The notes: generated from the letters alone by a model not told the origin. DNA of 64,000 nucleotides from Hyperoodon ampullatus (GCA_949752795.1 OX457060.1:106652949-106716948), one strand, 5' to 3'. Positions 21,448-34,199 are shown, counted from the first letter of the stretch. Numbers and translations: made by a program.

Positions 21448-24020
21448 TATTTATAATTTTCTTTTAATAAACTATAGTTGATTTACAATGTTGTGTTAAT
21501 TTCTGCTGTACAGCAAAGTAATTCAGTTATACATATACATACATTTTTTATATAATTTTCCATTATGGTTTTTCATAGGATATTGAATATAGTTTCCTGT
21601 GCTATACAGTAGGATCTTGTTGTTTATACATTTTCTATGTATAGCTTACATCTGCTAACCCCAACCTCCCATTCTAACCATCCCCCAACACCCCCCGCTT
21701 GGCAACAAGAAGTCTGTTCTCTATATCCATGAGTCTGTTTCTGTTTCGTAGATAGGTTCCTTTGTGTCATATTTTAAATCCCACATATAAGTGGTATCTT
21801 ATGCTATTTTTCTTTCTCTTTCTGATTTACTTCACTTAGTATGATAATCTCTAGTTGCATCCATGTTGTTGCAAATGGCATTATTTTGTTCTTTTTTATG
21901 GCTGAATAGTATTACATTGTATAGATGTACCACATTTGCTTTATCCATTCATCTGTCAATGGACATTTATGTTGGTGTTTCCATGTCTTTGCTATTGTGA
22001 ATAACGCTGCTATGAAAATAAGGGTGCATATATCTTTTTGAATTATAGCTTTGTCTGGATATATGCCCAGGAGTGGATGATGTGGCAATTTTATTTTTAG
22101 TTTTCTGAGGAACCACACTGTTTTCCACAGTAGCTGCACCAACTTACATTTCCACCATTTGTGTAGGAGCATTCTGCTTCCTCCACGCACTCTCCAGCAT
22201 TTGTTATTTGTAAACTTTTTGATAATGGCCATTCTGACTGGTGTGAGTTGGTAGCTCATTGTAGTTTTGATTTGCATTTCTCTAATAATTAGTGATGTTG
22301 AGCATCTTTTCATGTGCCTATTGGCCATCTATGTGTCCTCTTTGGAGAAATGTCTATTTAGGTCTTCTGCCCATTTTTTGAGAGGGTTATTTGTTTTGTA
22401 GTTATTGAGTTGTATGAGCTGTTTGTATATTTTGGAAATTAAGCCCTTGTTGATTGCATCATTTGCAAATATTTTCTCCCATTCTGTAGGTTGTCTGTTT
22501 GTTTTGTTTATGGTTTCCTTTGCTGTGCAAAAGCTTGTAAGTTTGACTAGGTCCCATTTATCTACTTTTGTTTTTATTTCTATTGCCTTGAGAGCCTGAC
22601 CCAAGAAAACATTGGTATTATTTATGTCAGAGAATGTTTTGCATATGGTCTCTTCTAGGATTTTTATGATGTCATGTCTTATGTTTAAGTCTTTAAGCCA
22701 TTTTGAGTTTATTTTTGTGTATGGTGAGAGGATATGTTGTAACTTCATTGAGGTACATGTGGTTGTCCAACTTTCCCAACACCACTTGCTGAAGAGACTG
22801 TCTTTTTCCCATTGTGTATTCTTGCCTCCTTTGTAAAAGATTAATTGACTGTATGTGTATGAGTTTATTTCTGAGCTCTCTATTCTGTTCTATTGATCCA
22901 TATGTCTGTTTTTGTGCCAAAACCATGCCATTTTGATTACTGTAGTTTTGTAGTATTGTTTGTAGTATTATTTGAAGTAACTTATGTAAATATATTCAAA
23001 TCCAGGAAATTGACATCAGTACCACGTGTGTATATAGTTTCTATGCCAGCTTATCACATGTGTAGAATCATGTAACCACCACTGTAATCAAGATACAGAT
23101 CTAGTCCATTACCACAGGAGGATTATGCCTCCCACTTTGTTCTTTTCCTTCAGGATTGCTTTGGCAATTCTGAGTCTTTTGTGGTTCCATATAAGTTTTT
23201 AGAATTATATGTTCTAGTTCTGTGAAAAATGTCGTGGGTAATTTAACAGGGATCGCATTAAATCTATATTGCCTTGGGTAGTATGGCCATTTTAACAATA
23301 TTAATTGTTCCAATCCAAGAGCATGGGATATCTTTCCATTTCTTTGAATCATCTTCAGTTTCCCTTATTAATATTTTATAGTTCTCAGCATATACATCTT
23401 TCACCTCCTTGGTCAGGTTTATTCATAAGTATTTTATTTTGGGGGTGTGATTTTTAATTTTTTTTTTAACCTACCTGTCCTTTCTGATATTTCATTGTTA
23501 GTGTAAAGAAATTCAACTGCTTTCTATATGCTAATCTTGTATACTGCTACCTTGCTGAATTTATTGACTCTAGTAGTTTATGTGTGGAGTATTTAGGGTT
23601 TTCTATATATAGTATTATGTCCTCACATAGAATGGCAATTATACCTCTTCCCTTTCAGTTGGATACCTTTTATGTTTTTGTTTTTTTTTTGTCTGATTGC
23701 TGTGGCTAGGACTTCCAATACTGTGTTGAATAGAAGAGGTGAGAGTAGTCATCCTTGTCTTGTTTCAGATTTTAGCAGGAAGTCTTTCAGCTTTTCATTG
23801 TTGAGTATTATATTGGCTGTGTGTTTGTTATAAACAGTTTTTATTATGTTGAGATATATTCACTTTATATCCACTCTGGGTATAAGAGTTTTTATCATGA
23901 ATGGACGTTGAATTTTGTCAAATGCTTTTTCTGCATCTATTGAGATGATCATGTGGTTTTTGTCTTTTCTTTTGCTTACGTGGTGCATCACACTGATTGA
24001 TTTGCATGTGTTGAACCACG
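21448..24020 (-). mobile_element. 5'-truncated L1 (2.6 kb)
   Basis: The 3' end (A-rich in minus sense) is at the left and the element runs into ORF2 to the right. It is bracketed by 'gacaccacatttta' at 21434-21447 and 24021-24034, an exact 14-bp target duplication. ORF2 C-terminal pieces lie at 21912-22328 and 22329-22748, with further parts at 22693-22926 and 23101-23352, all broken. A block of about 136 bp that is not L1-like at this point (22981-23116) interrupts the ORF2 coding frame. Confidence 0.88.
22981..23116 (+). repeat. Foreign 136-bp block inside the L1
   Basis: The sequence from 'cttatgtaaatatattcaaa' to 'ctagtccattaccaca' breaks the L1. On each side L1 ORF2 resumes normally ('ttttgattactgtagttttg' before and 'gaggattatgcctcc' after). 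The block aligns over its whole length with 25072-25206 in the same orientation, with fewer than about 12 differences and one indel, roughly 92-94% identity by eye. Confidence 0.85.
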
Positions 24021-24034
24021 GACACCACATTTTA

Positions 24035-24620
24035 GATAAATATTGACAAACTACTGATTCCAGGGGAAAGCAATGAAAATGTAAAACATTTGCTCATTAG
24101 AAACGGTAAATGAAATGGAAGATATTAAGGCTAAGGTAAAAGAAATGCTGAAGTGAGTGGGCAGTAAGGAGGCAGGAGAGTTTGATGGATTTAGTGAGCT
24201 TCAGAGGTATGAAAAATGTAACGTGAAAGGGGAATTAGCCTCATTTGTATAGCATCAGAAGATGGAGTAGGATCATGGGAGTGGAGAGATCATTTTAGGG
24301 AATCAGATTTAAGCTCAAAGAACTTTCTGACAATTACTGATGCCTAAAAAGAGACTAGATTGCCATTAGACACTAAACTTTTTTTATTGTTGACTATTTT
24401 AAGACAGAGTTTACACAGCAAGAATTGTTGTGCTGGAGAGGACCAACATGCCCTGGATCTAAGTATGATAAACTTTTAAATTAGGTGCCCACATGTTTTA
24501 TATTCCCAATTGGACATATTTAAGATTGAGGGGGCTTGCTAATAATAAGTAGTTAGGGACCACAGTCCTAAATAGTAACATGAAACAGAATCCATAATCT
24601 TGGTGATGATGATAGAAATC
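24035..24620. other. No gene seen
   Basis: Unique-looking sequence between the L1 and the MIR-like element. No open frame above 60 codons and no family recognised. Confidence 0.45.
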
Positions 24621-24624
24621 ACTT

Positions 24625-24939
<315 letters not shown>

Positions 24940-24965
24940 ATATATATATATAATATGTATATATA

Positions 24966-25385
24966 TTTTTTAAAAATTTATTTAGAAGTAATTATAGATT
25001 CACAGGAAGTTACAAAAATAGTACAAAGAGTTCTCATAATCCCTTTCCTTAATTTTCCCCAATGGTTACATCTTATGTAAGTATATTCAAATCCAGGAAA
25101 TTTACATCAGTACAGCATGTGTATATAGTTTCTATGCCAGTTATCATATGTGTAGGTTCATGTAACCACCACTGTAATCAAGATACAGATCTAGTCCATT
25201 ACCACAAAGAGCTCCCTCATGGTTAGCCCTTTGTAGTCACACCTACCCTCTCCCGTCTCACCATCCTTACTACCTGGCCACTACCAGCTTCTTCTCTGTT
25301 TCTATAATTTTGTCATTTCAAGAACATTTACAAATGGAATCATACAGTAGGTCACCTTTTCATTCAGCATAATGCTGAATAGATA
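24966..25385 (-). mobile_element. L1M-type 3'UTR fragment
   Basis: The blocks 'gtaattatagattcacagg', 'catgtaaccaccactgtaat', 'aaatggaatcatacagtag' and 'cattcagcataatgctg' are a familiar old-L1 3'UTR read in reverse. It contains the likely source of the block found in the L1 at 22981. Confidence 0.62.
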
Positions 25386-25389
25386 TGTT

Positions 25390-26450
25390 TAGTAGGGAAA
25401 TTTAAACATATCAGTTGTATAATTTCTATGGACAAAATTTCATTTGAATTTATAATAAAGAATTTATTTAAATATTATTTTATAAATAACATATAATGCA
25501 GAAAACATATGTGAATTGGTAACCTGTTTTGGAATAAGTATATTAAGAACATTGGATGAAAAAAGAAACATTTAAATTAGCTTAACCATATAGGAGTTGG
25601 CATTTTGGTGTGATTTGTTATGCTTGTCTTCTAATGATTGGCTGTTTATTTTGTGTAACATCTTAAATGATCTGTTTTGTTGCCTATAAACAGAAAAACA
25701 ACTTGATGTGCTGATGGGAAAGAATATAATTCAGCAATCAGCATTCAAATTTATTTTAAATTACATTCCTAGACATAGGGAAATATTAAAAAGGAATTAA
25801 GAATTTTTCTCCATTAGAGTTTTAGTTAGAACCACTTCATTAAATGACAACTTCAAAGTAAATAGGCAGGCAATTATGTATCTCTGCTAATCACACTGGC
25901 TGGTAAAATTTTTTCTTTGCTCCTTATTTCCAGTTAGCTCCACCAAATAATGTTTCTTATAAGATAATGCTTCTGACTGAAGAAAAGAGGGAAGGCAAGT
26001 AAGCAAACCTAATTGCCAATAACACTTACATCTAAAACATTCTGTTATAAAACAACTTAAAAACTCAACAGCTAACAAGATGAACAGGTTTTTTGGTTTC
26101 ATTTTACTTTTTATTTCATTACATTTCATTTCATTTATTTTTGGTAAAAAGAAATGCTAATGCATTCTAAGCTTTCATACACATAGATGGGAAAAGCAAT
26201 TGACCCACCCCGGCGAAGACAGTTGAGCAGACTCTGGAACATGACCCTTGATCTATACCATGGCACAACGCTGTACACACAAGCTTTGCCCAGGAGATGT
26301 TTGGACAACAGAATAGAGCAAAACAAAGAAAATGTACCATTAAGATTTTAATTCAAGTTTTCATCTAAATTCCAGCAATGAAAATTTATCTTTTTTTTTT
26401 TCCCACATAGAAAGTGGTAAAACATATGTATATATGAATCATACAGATGA
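25390..26450. other. No gene seen
   Basis: AT-rich sequence. The frames at 25887-26129 and 26135-26326 (minus) have no recognisable domain. No repeat family recognised. Confidence 0.45.
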
Positions 26451-26453
26451 CTA

Positions 26454-27737
26454 TTGGGTCAGCCAAAAGGATCGTTCCGTTTTTTCCGTAAGATGGCTCT
26501 AGTAGCACTTAGTTGTCTTTAACTTCACTAGAAACAATTTTGTTAGATTGTATGTGACAGCTGTCATGTCAATGTGCATTTAAAAAACATCAAAATTGGT
26601 GAATTTTTGTGTAGCCATTTTAATATTGAAGATGGAAGAAAAAAAGCAACATTTTCGGCATATGCTTTATTATTTCAAGAAAGGTTAAAATGCAACTGAA
26701 ACACACAAGAAGATTTGTGCAGTGTATGGAGAAGGTGCTGTGACTGATCAAATGTGTCAAAAGTGGTTTGTGAAGTTTCGTGCTGGAGATTTCTCGCTGG
26801 ACGATGCTCCACTGTCGGGTAGACCAGTTGAAGTTGATAGTGATCAAATGGAAACAATAATTGAGAACAATCAATGTTATACCACTTGGGAGATAGCCGA
26901 CATACTCAAAATATCCAAATCAAGTGTTAAAAATCATTTGCCCCATCTTGGTTATGTGAATCGCTTTGATGTTTGTGTTCCACGTAAGTTAAGCAAAAAC
27001 AAACAAACAAACAAACAAAAACTTCTTGACTGTATTTCCGCATACTATTTTCTACCTAAATGTAATGAAAACGTTACATTTTTAAAACAAATTTTGACAG
27101 GTGATGAAAAGTGGATATTGAACAATAATGTGGAATGGAAGAGATTGTGGAGCTAGTGAAATAAACCACTACCAACCACACTAAAATCCATCTTCATCCA
27201 AAGAAAGTGATGGTGGGATTGGAAGGGAGCCCTCTATTATAAGCTTCTTCCAGAAAACCAAATGATTAACTCCAACAAGTACTGCTCCCAATTAGAACAA
27301 CTGAAAGCAGCACTCTACGAAAAGCGTCCAGAATTAGTCAACAGAAAATGCATAATCTTCCATCAGGATAACACAAGACTGCATGTTTCTTTGATGACCA
27401 GACAAAAACGGTTACGCCTTGGTTGGGAAGTTCTGATTCATCCACCGTATTCATCAGACATTACACCTTCAAATTTCCATTGATTTCAGTCTTCACAAAA
27501 TTCTCTTAATGGGAAAAACTTCAATTTCCTGGAAGACTGTAAATGGCACCTGGAACAGTTCTTTGCTCAAAAAGATAAAAAAGTTTTGGGAAGATGGAAT
27601 TATGAAGTTGCCTGAAAAATGGCAGAAAGTAATGGAACAAAATGGTGACTACATTGTTCAATAAAGTTCTTGGTGAAAATGAAAAATGTGTCTTTTATTT
27701 TTACTTAAAAACCAAAGGTACTTTTTGGCCAACACAA
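26454..27737 (+). mobile_element. Full-length mariner element
   Basis: It is about 1.28 kb long, the usual length of the family. The left inverted repeat begins 'ttgggtcagccaaaagg' just after a TA dinucleotide (26452-26453). The right end, reversed, begins 'ttgtgttggccaaaaag', and the flanking TA is no longer intact. The 5' and 3' repeats match at about two-thirds of positions. It codes for a transposase relic on the same strand (26632-27664). Confidence 0.88.
26632..27664 (+). pseudogene. Mariner transposase (dead)
   Basis: The reading opens at an ATG (26632) and has about 344 codons, the usual mariner length, ending at a TAA (27662-27664). It starts with a helix-turn-helix DNA-binding region ('QMCQKWFVKFRAGDFS', then 'DDAPLSGRP'). 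Breaks: a stop at codon 19 (26686), a stop at 27154-27156, a frame change before 27262, a stop at 27481, and another frame change before the tail 'MEQNGDYIVQ'. The catalytic triad is spoiled. The first Asp ('TGDEKW') and second ('HQDNTRLH') are present, but 34 residues after the second the expected third Asp is Asn ('TPSNFH'), so the D,D34D triad reads D,D34N. An in-frame (AAAC)n expansion at about 26995-27020 adds several residues. Confidence 0.88.
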
Positions 27738-27739
27738 TC

Positions 27740-28220
27740 ACAGTGAAAACAAAAGTGGGTTTTTTTAAACTTCATTGTAGGCAGTCTTGTTGTCATGTTC
27801 ATAGATGTTTAATTCTCTTATTTTTCAAGACAGAATTAAGTTATTCTACCTTATACATACACAAATACATGAAACAGATGTATAAATGCGTTATGGGGTA
27901 CCATAAAAACAAAGCCCATGAATGGTCAAAGTGAACACAATATTTTCGTACTCATATTTCAATATAAACAAACAAAAAAATCAGCCAACCAACCAAGAAC
28001 CTAAAAACAAAGAATGCACTACCCATTCACAAATGAACTCACTTTCACCTTTGTAAATGGATGTTTGTGTATGCTTCACTTGTTAAAATAAAACCTATCT
28101 GGCTGATGGGTTTTATTTTTCCCTTGAATTGTACTGAACATCAATGCAGCCTTTCACATTAGTCTATTAATAAACATGATTCATTTCTTCATGTACAGTT
28201 CTAGATTAATTAAACCATAT
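27740..28220. other. No gene seen
   Basis: AT-rich sequence, no family or domain recognised. Confidence 0.45.
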
Positions 28221-28224
28221 GTGT

Positions 28225-28450
28225 TCATTTGTTAATCAAGTATTCACAAATGTGAATTCTTGTATTCACTAAGTATTCACTAAGTTCTTACTATATACAG
28301 GTGTTGGGAACATAAGATAAATATTTGGTTTGTCCTCCAGAATATAACTAACGGACATACATGTGGAAAATTAACAAATATATATGATAAGTTCTAGAAA
28401 TGAAGCATTTATCAAACTAGAGTGAAGTTGCTACTACAGACAGAGTGAGA
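28225..28450 (+). repeat. Ancient interspersed repeat, family not named
   Basis: 'tattcactaagttcttac' and 'caggtgttgggaacataag', then 'gataagttctagaaatgaag', recall the opening of the same old repeat as at 47740. Here the block 'gtattcac(taa)' is tandemly repeated. Weak. Confidence 0.4.
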
Positions 28451-28524
28451 AAGAATGACAGCAAACATAATATGGTTCCCTAAGATTAGAATCAAAAGTG
28501 GCCACGCAGATAATTAAGTCCAAA

Positions 28525-28612
28525 TGCTTCATTTTACAGGTGAAGAAACCGAGGTTCAAAAACTTATCACAGCTAGTCAGAATATATCTTGACTAGATGC
28601 CAAAATTTAAAA
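28525..28612 (-). repeat. MIR fragment
   Basis: 'cttcattttacaggtgaag' and 'aaaccgaggttcaaaaac' with 'cacagctagtcagaat' are the reverse MIR core. Confidence 0.7.
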
Positions 28613-28714
28613 TATCCTTACTGCTGACTTTACAAATGTTGCTGTGAAGAATAAATGAAATGTAATAAGAAGTCTCTGGTAGATAGCAAGGCATCAATAA
28701 ACCTCTGGGAAGAA

Positions 28715-28870
28715 GTCTGTTGCAGTGGAAACAGCATGAATTTGGAATATAACATACTTGGGTTCAAATTACATCTCTTCCTAATGTGGCACTTAATTTA
28801 TCATTGCTTGGTCTCATATCCCTCCTCTCTAACACAGGGACAATTATTCCAATATCTTGTGATCATTTAA
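28715..28870 (+). repeat. MIR
   Basis: 'gcagtggaaacagcatgaat', 'acttgggttcaaattacatc', 'atcattgcttggtctcatat' follow the MIR order on the plus strand. Confidence 0.66.
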
Positions 28871-28874
28871 CTAT

Positions 28875-30760
28875 GTCAAAATTGATCAATCGATAAATTT
28901 ATCATATATTACTCACTACTTGATAGAGTTTTAAAGAGGAGAGTTTCTTTTTGGGGGGAGATAACAACTTGATTAATGTATTGAATTTGAAGATGATATT
29001 TCTACAATATAGCTAAGAGAGGGTTAACTTGTACAGCATGAGAAAATTTGGTTTTTTTTTTTTTTTTCATATTCTGGTCTCTGAGTGGAAATTGACCAGA
29101 GAGGAGCCAACAGTGCAGGAATTGAAAGACCAATGTTCACATTATTAAAAATCTTATGAGAAAGAGTATAGTGGGATTTGTTGTTGTTTTGCTGTGAAGT
29201 GAAATTTTCTATAATTCTAAACTCTTAGTATGATGCATGATATAAGTGAATAGTTTTGTTTTTGTTTTGTTTTCTTTTAGTGGAAATTAAATAAGTCATT
29301 GAGCTTTACATTGGGTTAGAGGGGAATGGAGCAGAGGTAATTATATGGAAGCAGGATGCCTGATTGGAAAACATAAGCCTCTTGGGCACTTACTGACATC
29401 ATATGGAGGAAATAGAACTTCCACAGAGCATGTAGTTGGGGGTTCAAGTCCATCATAACTCAAAGGACAGGAAGTCCTCAGGTGACATCTCAATTGCATT
29501 TGATGTGAGGATTTAATGAGATAGTGAACATGATAACCTGGTTATCAAGGCACATTTTGGAATGTCTGCATAGACAGTGATGACCCTTTTTCTCTTTGGC
29601 CTCTGACCTTAATCACTGGCTCTCCGACCTCTGCTAATCAAATTGGGGTTAAAATCTGACCCCATCACACTGAGATATGCTTTTCTAAAAATTTGCAGTA
29701 AGAACTGAGAGGAATTTAGTATTTATGTTTCACTAGAACTATTACATATGATTAGAAGTACAGATATAGGCTGACAAATGGACAATAAGAAGGGAAAATG
29801 AGGCAGCTTAGCTGAGACAAAGAAGCATACTCACCAGTAAGAGTGCACATTTTATTTCAATTAAAACATTTTTATATTTTCTGGTGGAAGCACTCCTTTC
29901 TTGGTAATTAGGTGCATTAAGATACCAGCATCCAAAGTCCTGGGGACAATGAACAAATTATTTGAGTGATTTATTAGAAGCAACAATGATAGAAGCCACC
30001 TCTATCCTCTTCTATTATTTGGTTCCCAAATCCATTTCTTCTGGCTTTGGAAGAAACAGCTCCATTCATTGTTCATAAGATCAAAATAATGTTAAAAGCT
30101 TATTTTGCATCCTGTAGGACAGCACCACAAACTAATGTGTTCTCGTAACTGGTCCCATAACTGAATCTTCAACAGGCCTTCTGACATTCTATAAGGAAGC
30201 TATTTGGGGATGATGAGATATATCATAGAATTGGAAAGCCCATTTGTCTTATTTTGCAGAAAAAAAGTTCCTCAGACAGAAACAATGCACAGGATACAAT
30301 AATCATGAATAAAACAATGGATGGTGGTATGGGAAGAAGCATTAGGGACAAGGCAGGTATATCCATATCCAGAATAAGTGTGTATTACCACGAAGACAAA
30401 ATTTTATAATCCCCCTGGTGCAAGAATTCCAATGTAATCACTCTGCCTGCAGGTGTCTGGTCAGTGCATTAGAGAATAGAGCCATATTAGGAACTTAGCC
30501 TTGACTTCTGCTGTTGCAGATTAAGAATACGCAGAGACAGTATTCAGATAAGGCTTGTTATAAGGAATATCATATTGTTGAGTCCATAACTTTATCTTTG
30601 TACATAACTCTACTAATCTTGCCGATATGGGTATCTTTTTTCCATGAACTCTGGAAATATTGGCTGAGTGATACACTCAGAATTGATTATATTGTCTATA
30701 TGAATATTAAGCCCTTCCTCTGCAATAGGTGACTTTGGTGAGCACTGATAAATCTAGATG
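28875..30760. other. No gene seen; T-run near 29050
   Basis: Mixed AT-rich sequence. A run of about 17 T occurs at 29052-29069. The small frame at 30514-30732 has no domain. No repeat family recognised. Confidence 0.4.
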
Positions 30761-30762
30761 AA

Positions 30763-30790
30763 GTTTTTTTGTTTGTTTGTTTGTTTGTTT
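30763..30790 (+). repeat. (GTTT)n microsatellite
   Basis: A T run and about six gttt units. It lies beside the apparent 3' part of the ERVL-like relic, which reads on the minus strand. Confidence 0.9.
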
Positions 30791-31320
30791 TACCAATCAT
30801 CATAGGGAACTTACCAAGAGATTCAGGTTGAGAGAGATGGAACAATGCAGGGACAGAAAGTGCCAGGAGACCCTGCACCAAATATATATGAAACTTCCTT
30901 GTGCTCTCAGAGACTGGAAAAGCCATATCTAACTTGTGATCAGAGTGCTTCTCTGCACCCAACTTTATGATTTGGTGGATCACATAACAACAGTTCAGAA
31001 ATGGGCAGATCAGGTTACATGCTCACGTAGTGTTCCAGATCAGGCATTCCACCTCTACCAGAGCCTAATAGCAAGCCCAGGAGCTGTTTCTCAAAGTGTA
31101 AGTTTTTTGTGTGCATAATAACACATAGCTGCAATCCAAAAAATCTGGAAATCTAAATCATGATTCCCCTATCAGTGATCCCCAGATGGTCCATCAGCAT
31201 TCATATCCGCCATAGACATTTGGAGCACTGTTGAATCTGCCAGGTCATAAAGCCCAAGCAAGAAAGGACTTAACTTTACATCATACATACCAGCTTCAGA
31301 ATCTTTTATTGCTTTGGTTT

Positions 31321-31796
31321 TGCATTAGTTTTCTATTGCTGTGTAACAAATTACCACAAACTTAGTGTCCTGAAACAATAAAAAAATTATTATCTTTATA
31401 GTTCTTTAAGTCAGAAATCCCACTTGGGTCATTAGAACTGCATTTCTTTCTTGTGGTTCTAGGGGAGAATCCATTTCCTTGTCTTTCCCACTTACTAAAG
31501 GCCAGCCACATTCCTTTTCTTGTGCCCCTGTCCCTTTATCTTCAAATCCAGCAATGCTGCATCTCTCTAACTATTTTTCCAAAGTAATACCTCCCTCTGT
31601 AACAAAAGTTAGAAAAAGTTCTCTGCTTTTATGACTCCATCTGATTTGATTGGGCCCACATGGATAACACAGACTACTCTCCCCAACTCAAGGTTCTTAA
31701 CTTGATTGTATCATCAGTCTCTTTTGCCAAATAATTATCCATAAGTTCCAGAGGATATGGACATCTATGGAGGGCCATTCAAAACCGCCTGTTACA
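31321..31796 (-). mobile_element. MaLR LTR (MLT1-like) inside the ERVL relic
   Basis: Begins 'tgcattagttttctattgc' and ends 'aaccgcctgttaca' (TG...CA), with 'tgattgggcccacatgg' and 'gtaacaaattaccacaaa' blocks. It is related to the copy at 13205, in the same orientation. Confidence 0.7.
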
Positions 31797-31959
31797 TGAT
31801 TCAGAGCAGCATATTAATCTTGCCTTCAAACTCTAAAGGAGCACACTAAGCATTGTGTCTCTCTGAGTTATAGAGATGGAAGGCAAAGCAACTTGAGTTT
31901 TACTTTTGAGGGGATATCTGGGCATTTCTCAGTTCTACTGGATTCCTAGAACCTCACAA

Positions 31960-32330
31960 AATGACATTTCTCTACATTTTCATGAGATTTATCTTTTTAC
32001 TCTGGCATGCATATGTCTTGTCAACACATTTGGGATATGTGCTGCTTCCTGCACACCAGGTCCGATCATGATGAGGTCATGGATGTTCTGGGCCAGTATA
32101 ATGTCCTGTGGGATGGTGCTATGATCAAGTGCCCGAGCGTTATATTTTGACAGATAACCAGAAACATGAAATATTTCCAAAGTAAAAGAAGGAACTTTTT
32201 CCACTGCCCTTGCCAGATGATGTTTAATAATTACAACTGGGGAGAGGGGGCACTTGCCAGATCAAAATCTGATCTTAATGAGAACAGATATGTTAATTTA
32301 CTCTAGCAAAGAGGTCACACCTGGAACATC
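31960..32330 (-). pseudogene. ERVL-like reverse transcriptase fragment (broken)
   Basis: The 71-residue stretch at 31989-32204 shows the RT palm-domain layout of ERVL elements, with the position of the YxDD active-site box reading N-I-H-D. The first Tyr and one of the two Asp are therefore lost, and the catalytic core is dead. Beyond this stretch stops and frame changes break it. It is a fragment of an old ERV copy with no coding capacity. Confidence 0.62.
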
Positions 32331-32536
32331 AGCTGCAATTAGTGTCACCACCTACCTTAATTTGAAGTAGTTTACTGCTATTTTCTATGCCTATCTTTTT
32401 ACACAACTAAGAGGCAGATTTCCTTCCTTATAAGAATATTTTTTTCAATAATCTGATATTATTTCCCTAGTTTAAAAACAATGCAATTAGGATAATTATG
32501 GTAGATAGGACCAAGAATAAGGATATTGGATTATTT

Positions 32537-32831
32537 AATTTTTTAAAATTAATTAATTTATTTAATTAATTTTGCCTGCATTGGGTCTTCATTGCTGCAC
32601 ACGGGCTTTTTTTAGTTGCGGACAGCGGAGGCCACTCTTCGTTGTGGTGCGCGGGCTTCTCATTGCAGTGGCTTCTCGTTGCAGAGCATGGGCTCTAGGC
32701 ATGCAGACTTCAGTAGTTGTGGTGCACGGACTTAGTTCTGCAGCATGTGGGATCTTCCCAGACCAGGGCTTGGACCTGTGTCCCCTGCACTGGCAGGCGG
32801 ATTCTTAACCACTGTGCCACCAGGAAAGTCC
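32537..32831 (-). mobile_element. CHR-1 type SINE
   Basis: Reverse-complement reading starts 'ggactttcctggtggcacag', passes 'gcctgccagtgcaggggac' and ends with 'gaagacccaatgcaggc' plus an A/T-rich tail. Likely target duplication: 'ggattattta' (about 32528) and 'gaattattta' (about 32834). It is the longer cetartiodactyl tRNA-derived SINE, older than the CHR-2 copy. Confidence 0.82.
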
Positions 32832-34199
32832 ATGAATTATTTATCCTTATCAAAATTACAAATGTAATACCACATTTCTGGAGAAAACACAGATTAATAC
32901 TACCTTTAAAGACTTGGAAGAGACAGATTGACAGATCAATTTGGTCCAATTCTGATGCATTGGAGCTAAATCTTTATCACATGAATGTAAATTCTCTTTC
33001 TGACGGTGGATGATAGAGGCATTTTGAGTCCCCAGGAAAGAGTCCTATGATCTCCCTAAATCTTGGGTATTTCCCTCTCCTCTGTGCACAGTGACCTGGG
33101 CAAATGTCTGCAGATCCCTTTGGGGAAGGCTAGGAGGATGATTTACAATAAAGACTTCTGGCAGATTCTCAGAGGTCTTTATTCAAGGGGCTTCAGGTGT
33201 GTGAACTGGTTGAATTCTAGGATCTTAGCAAGAGGCTGAGAACTTCCATTTGGATAACTTGAGTCAGGTTCCTGTTTATAATATCAAGAGTTTTTGATTA
33301 AATTCACCATTTGATACTTCAGTAGATTGTGCCATGATCATGTGAGCCCTGTCAAGATTCCTGCAGGTGAAATTATTCTGACTACTATGCCAGCCCTGTG
33401 ACCTATTTTGGGGAGTCTTGCCAACCTCATCTCAGACATTTAAATGCTGCTACTCTTGGACCACATCCCTCATAAGACCAGATTCCATTCTGATAGCATC
33501 ATCTCACAGCTCTATCCGCACAAAAAGCACAGCAAGTACAGAAGATTTCCTAGGTGCACTGTGTCAATGCTATTCTCTTGTAATACTTGGTGAAATCAGT
33601 CCTCTGTGCCTTTAGGAGCCATGGTATAAGAACAGATCTACTCCAAAATTCCCTTCTCCCAGACCTTGAGATCTCATACTTCATATTATACTAAAACATT
33701 TTTGACACCTGAACTTTCATGTAGGACATTGTTGAGTCAAGATTTCAGTCAACCGCCTGAGTACATTGCTGGAGCCTTTTCTACTCCTTGAGTTAACTCA
33801 GTAGATCCAGGGCAACTAGATCTTTAAACTTAGCCCAGACCAGTGATATGTATCTTCTTCTCTGGCTCTTTTCAAGTATATCCCCCACCCCATGATTCTG
33901 AGCAAAATTTTGTAGCTATTTTGGAGTATAATGTGTTTCCTTATGGGCAGACTGTGTATGTAATCCTGGGCCGTGTGCTAATTATGATTCTGGAAAAAGT
34001 GAGAGATGGTGAGTAAATCTTGGCCACTCTTTGTAAGCTGATGTCTCCAGATGAGATAAGAAAGGGTCCCCCACTTAGAGAAGAGGGGCTGCTTCCTCCA
34101 GGAAGCACGGGGGGACTTAGAGGCTCATGTTTCTCAGATTCATCCAAGTAAACCAAACTTTTCCATATTGAATTTTCCAGGTTTGTTTCCATTCTATAA

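Noticed and set aside
32537..32831. Coding exon (32572-32808 plus, 32710-32949 minus)
   Set aside because: The frames fall in the CHR-1 SINE and its flanks.
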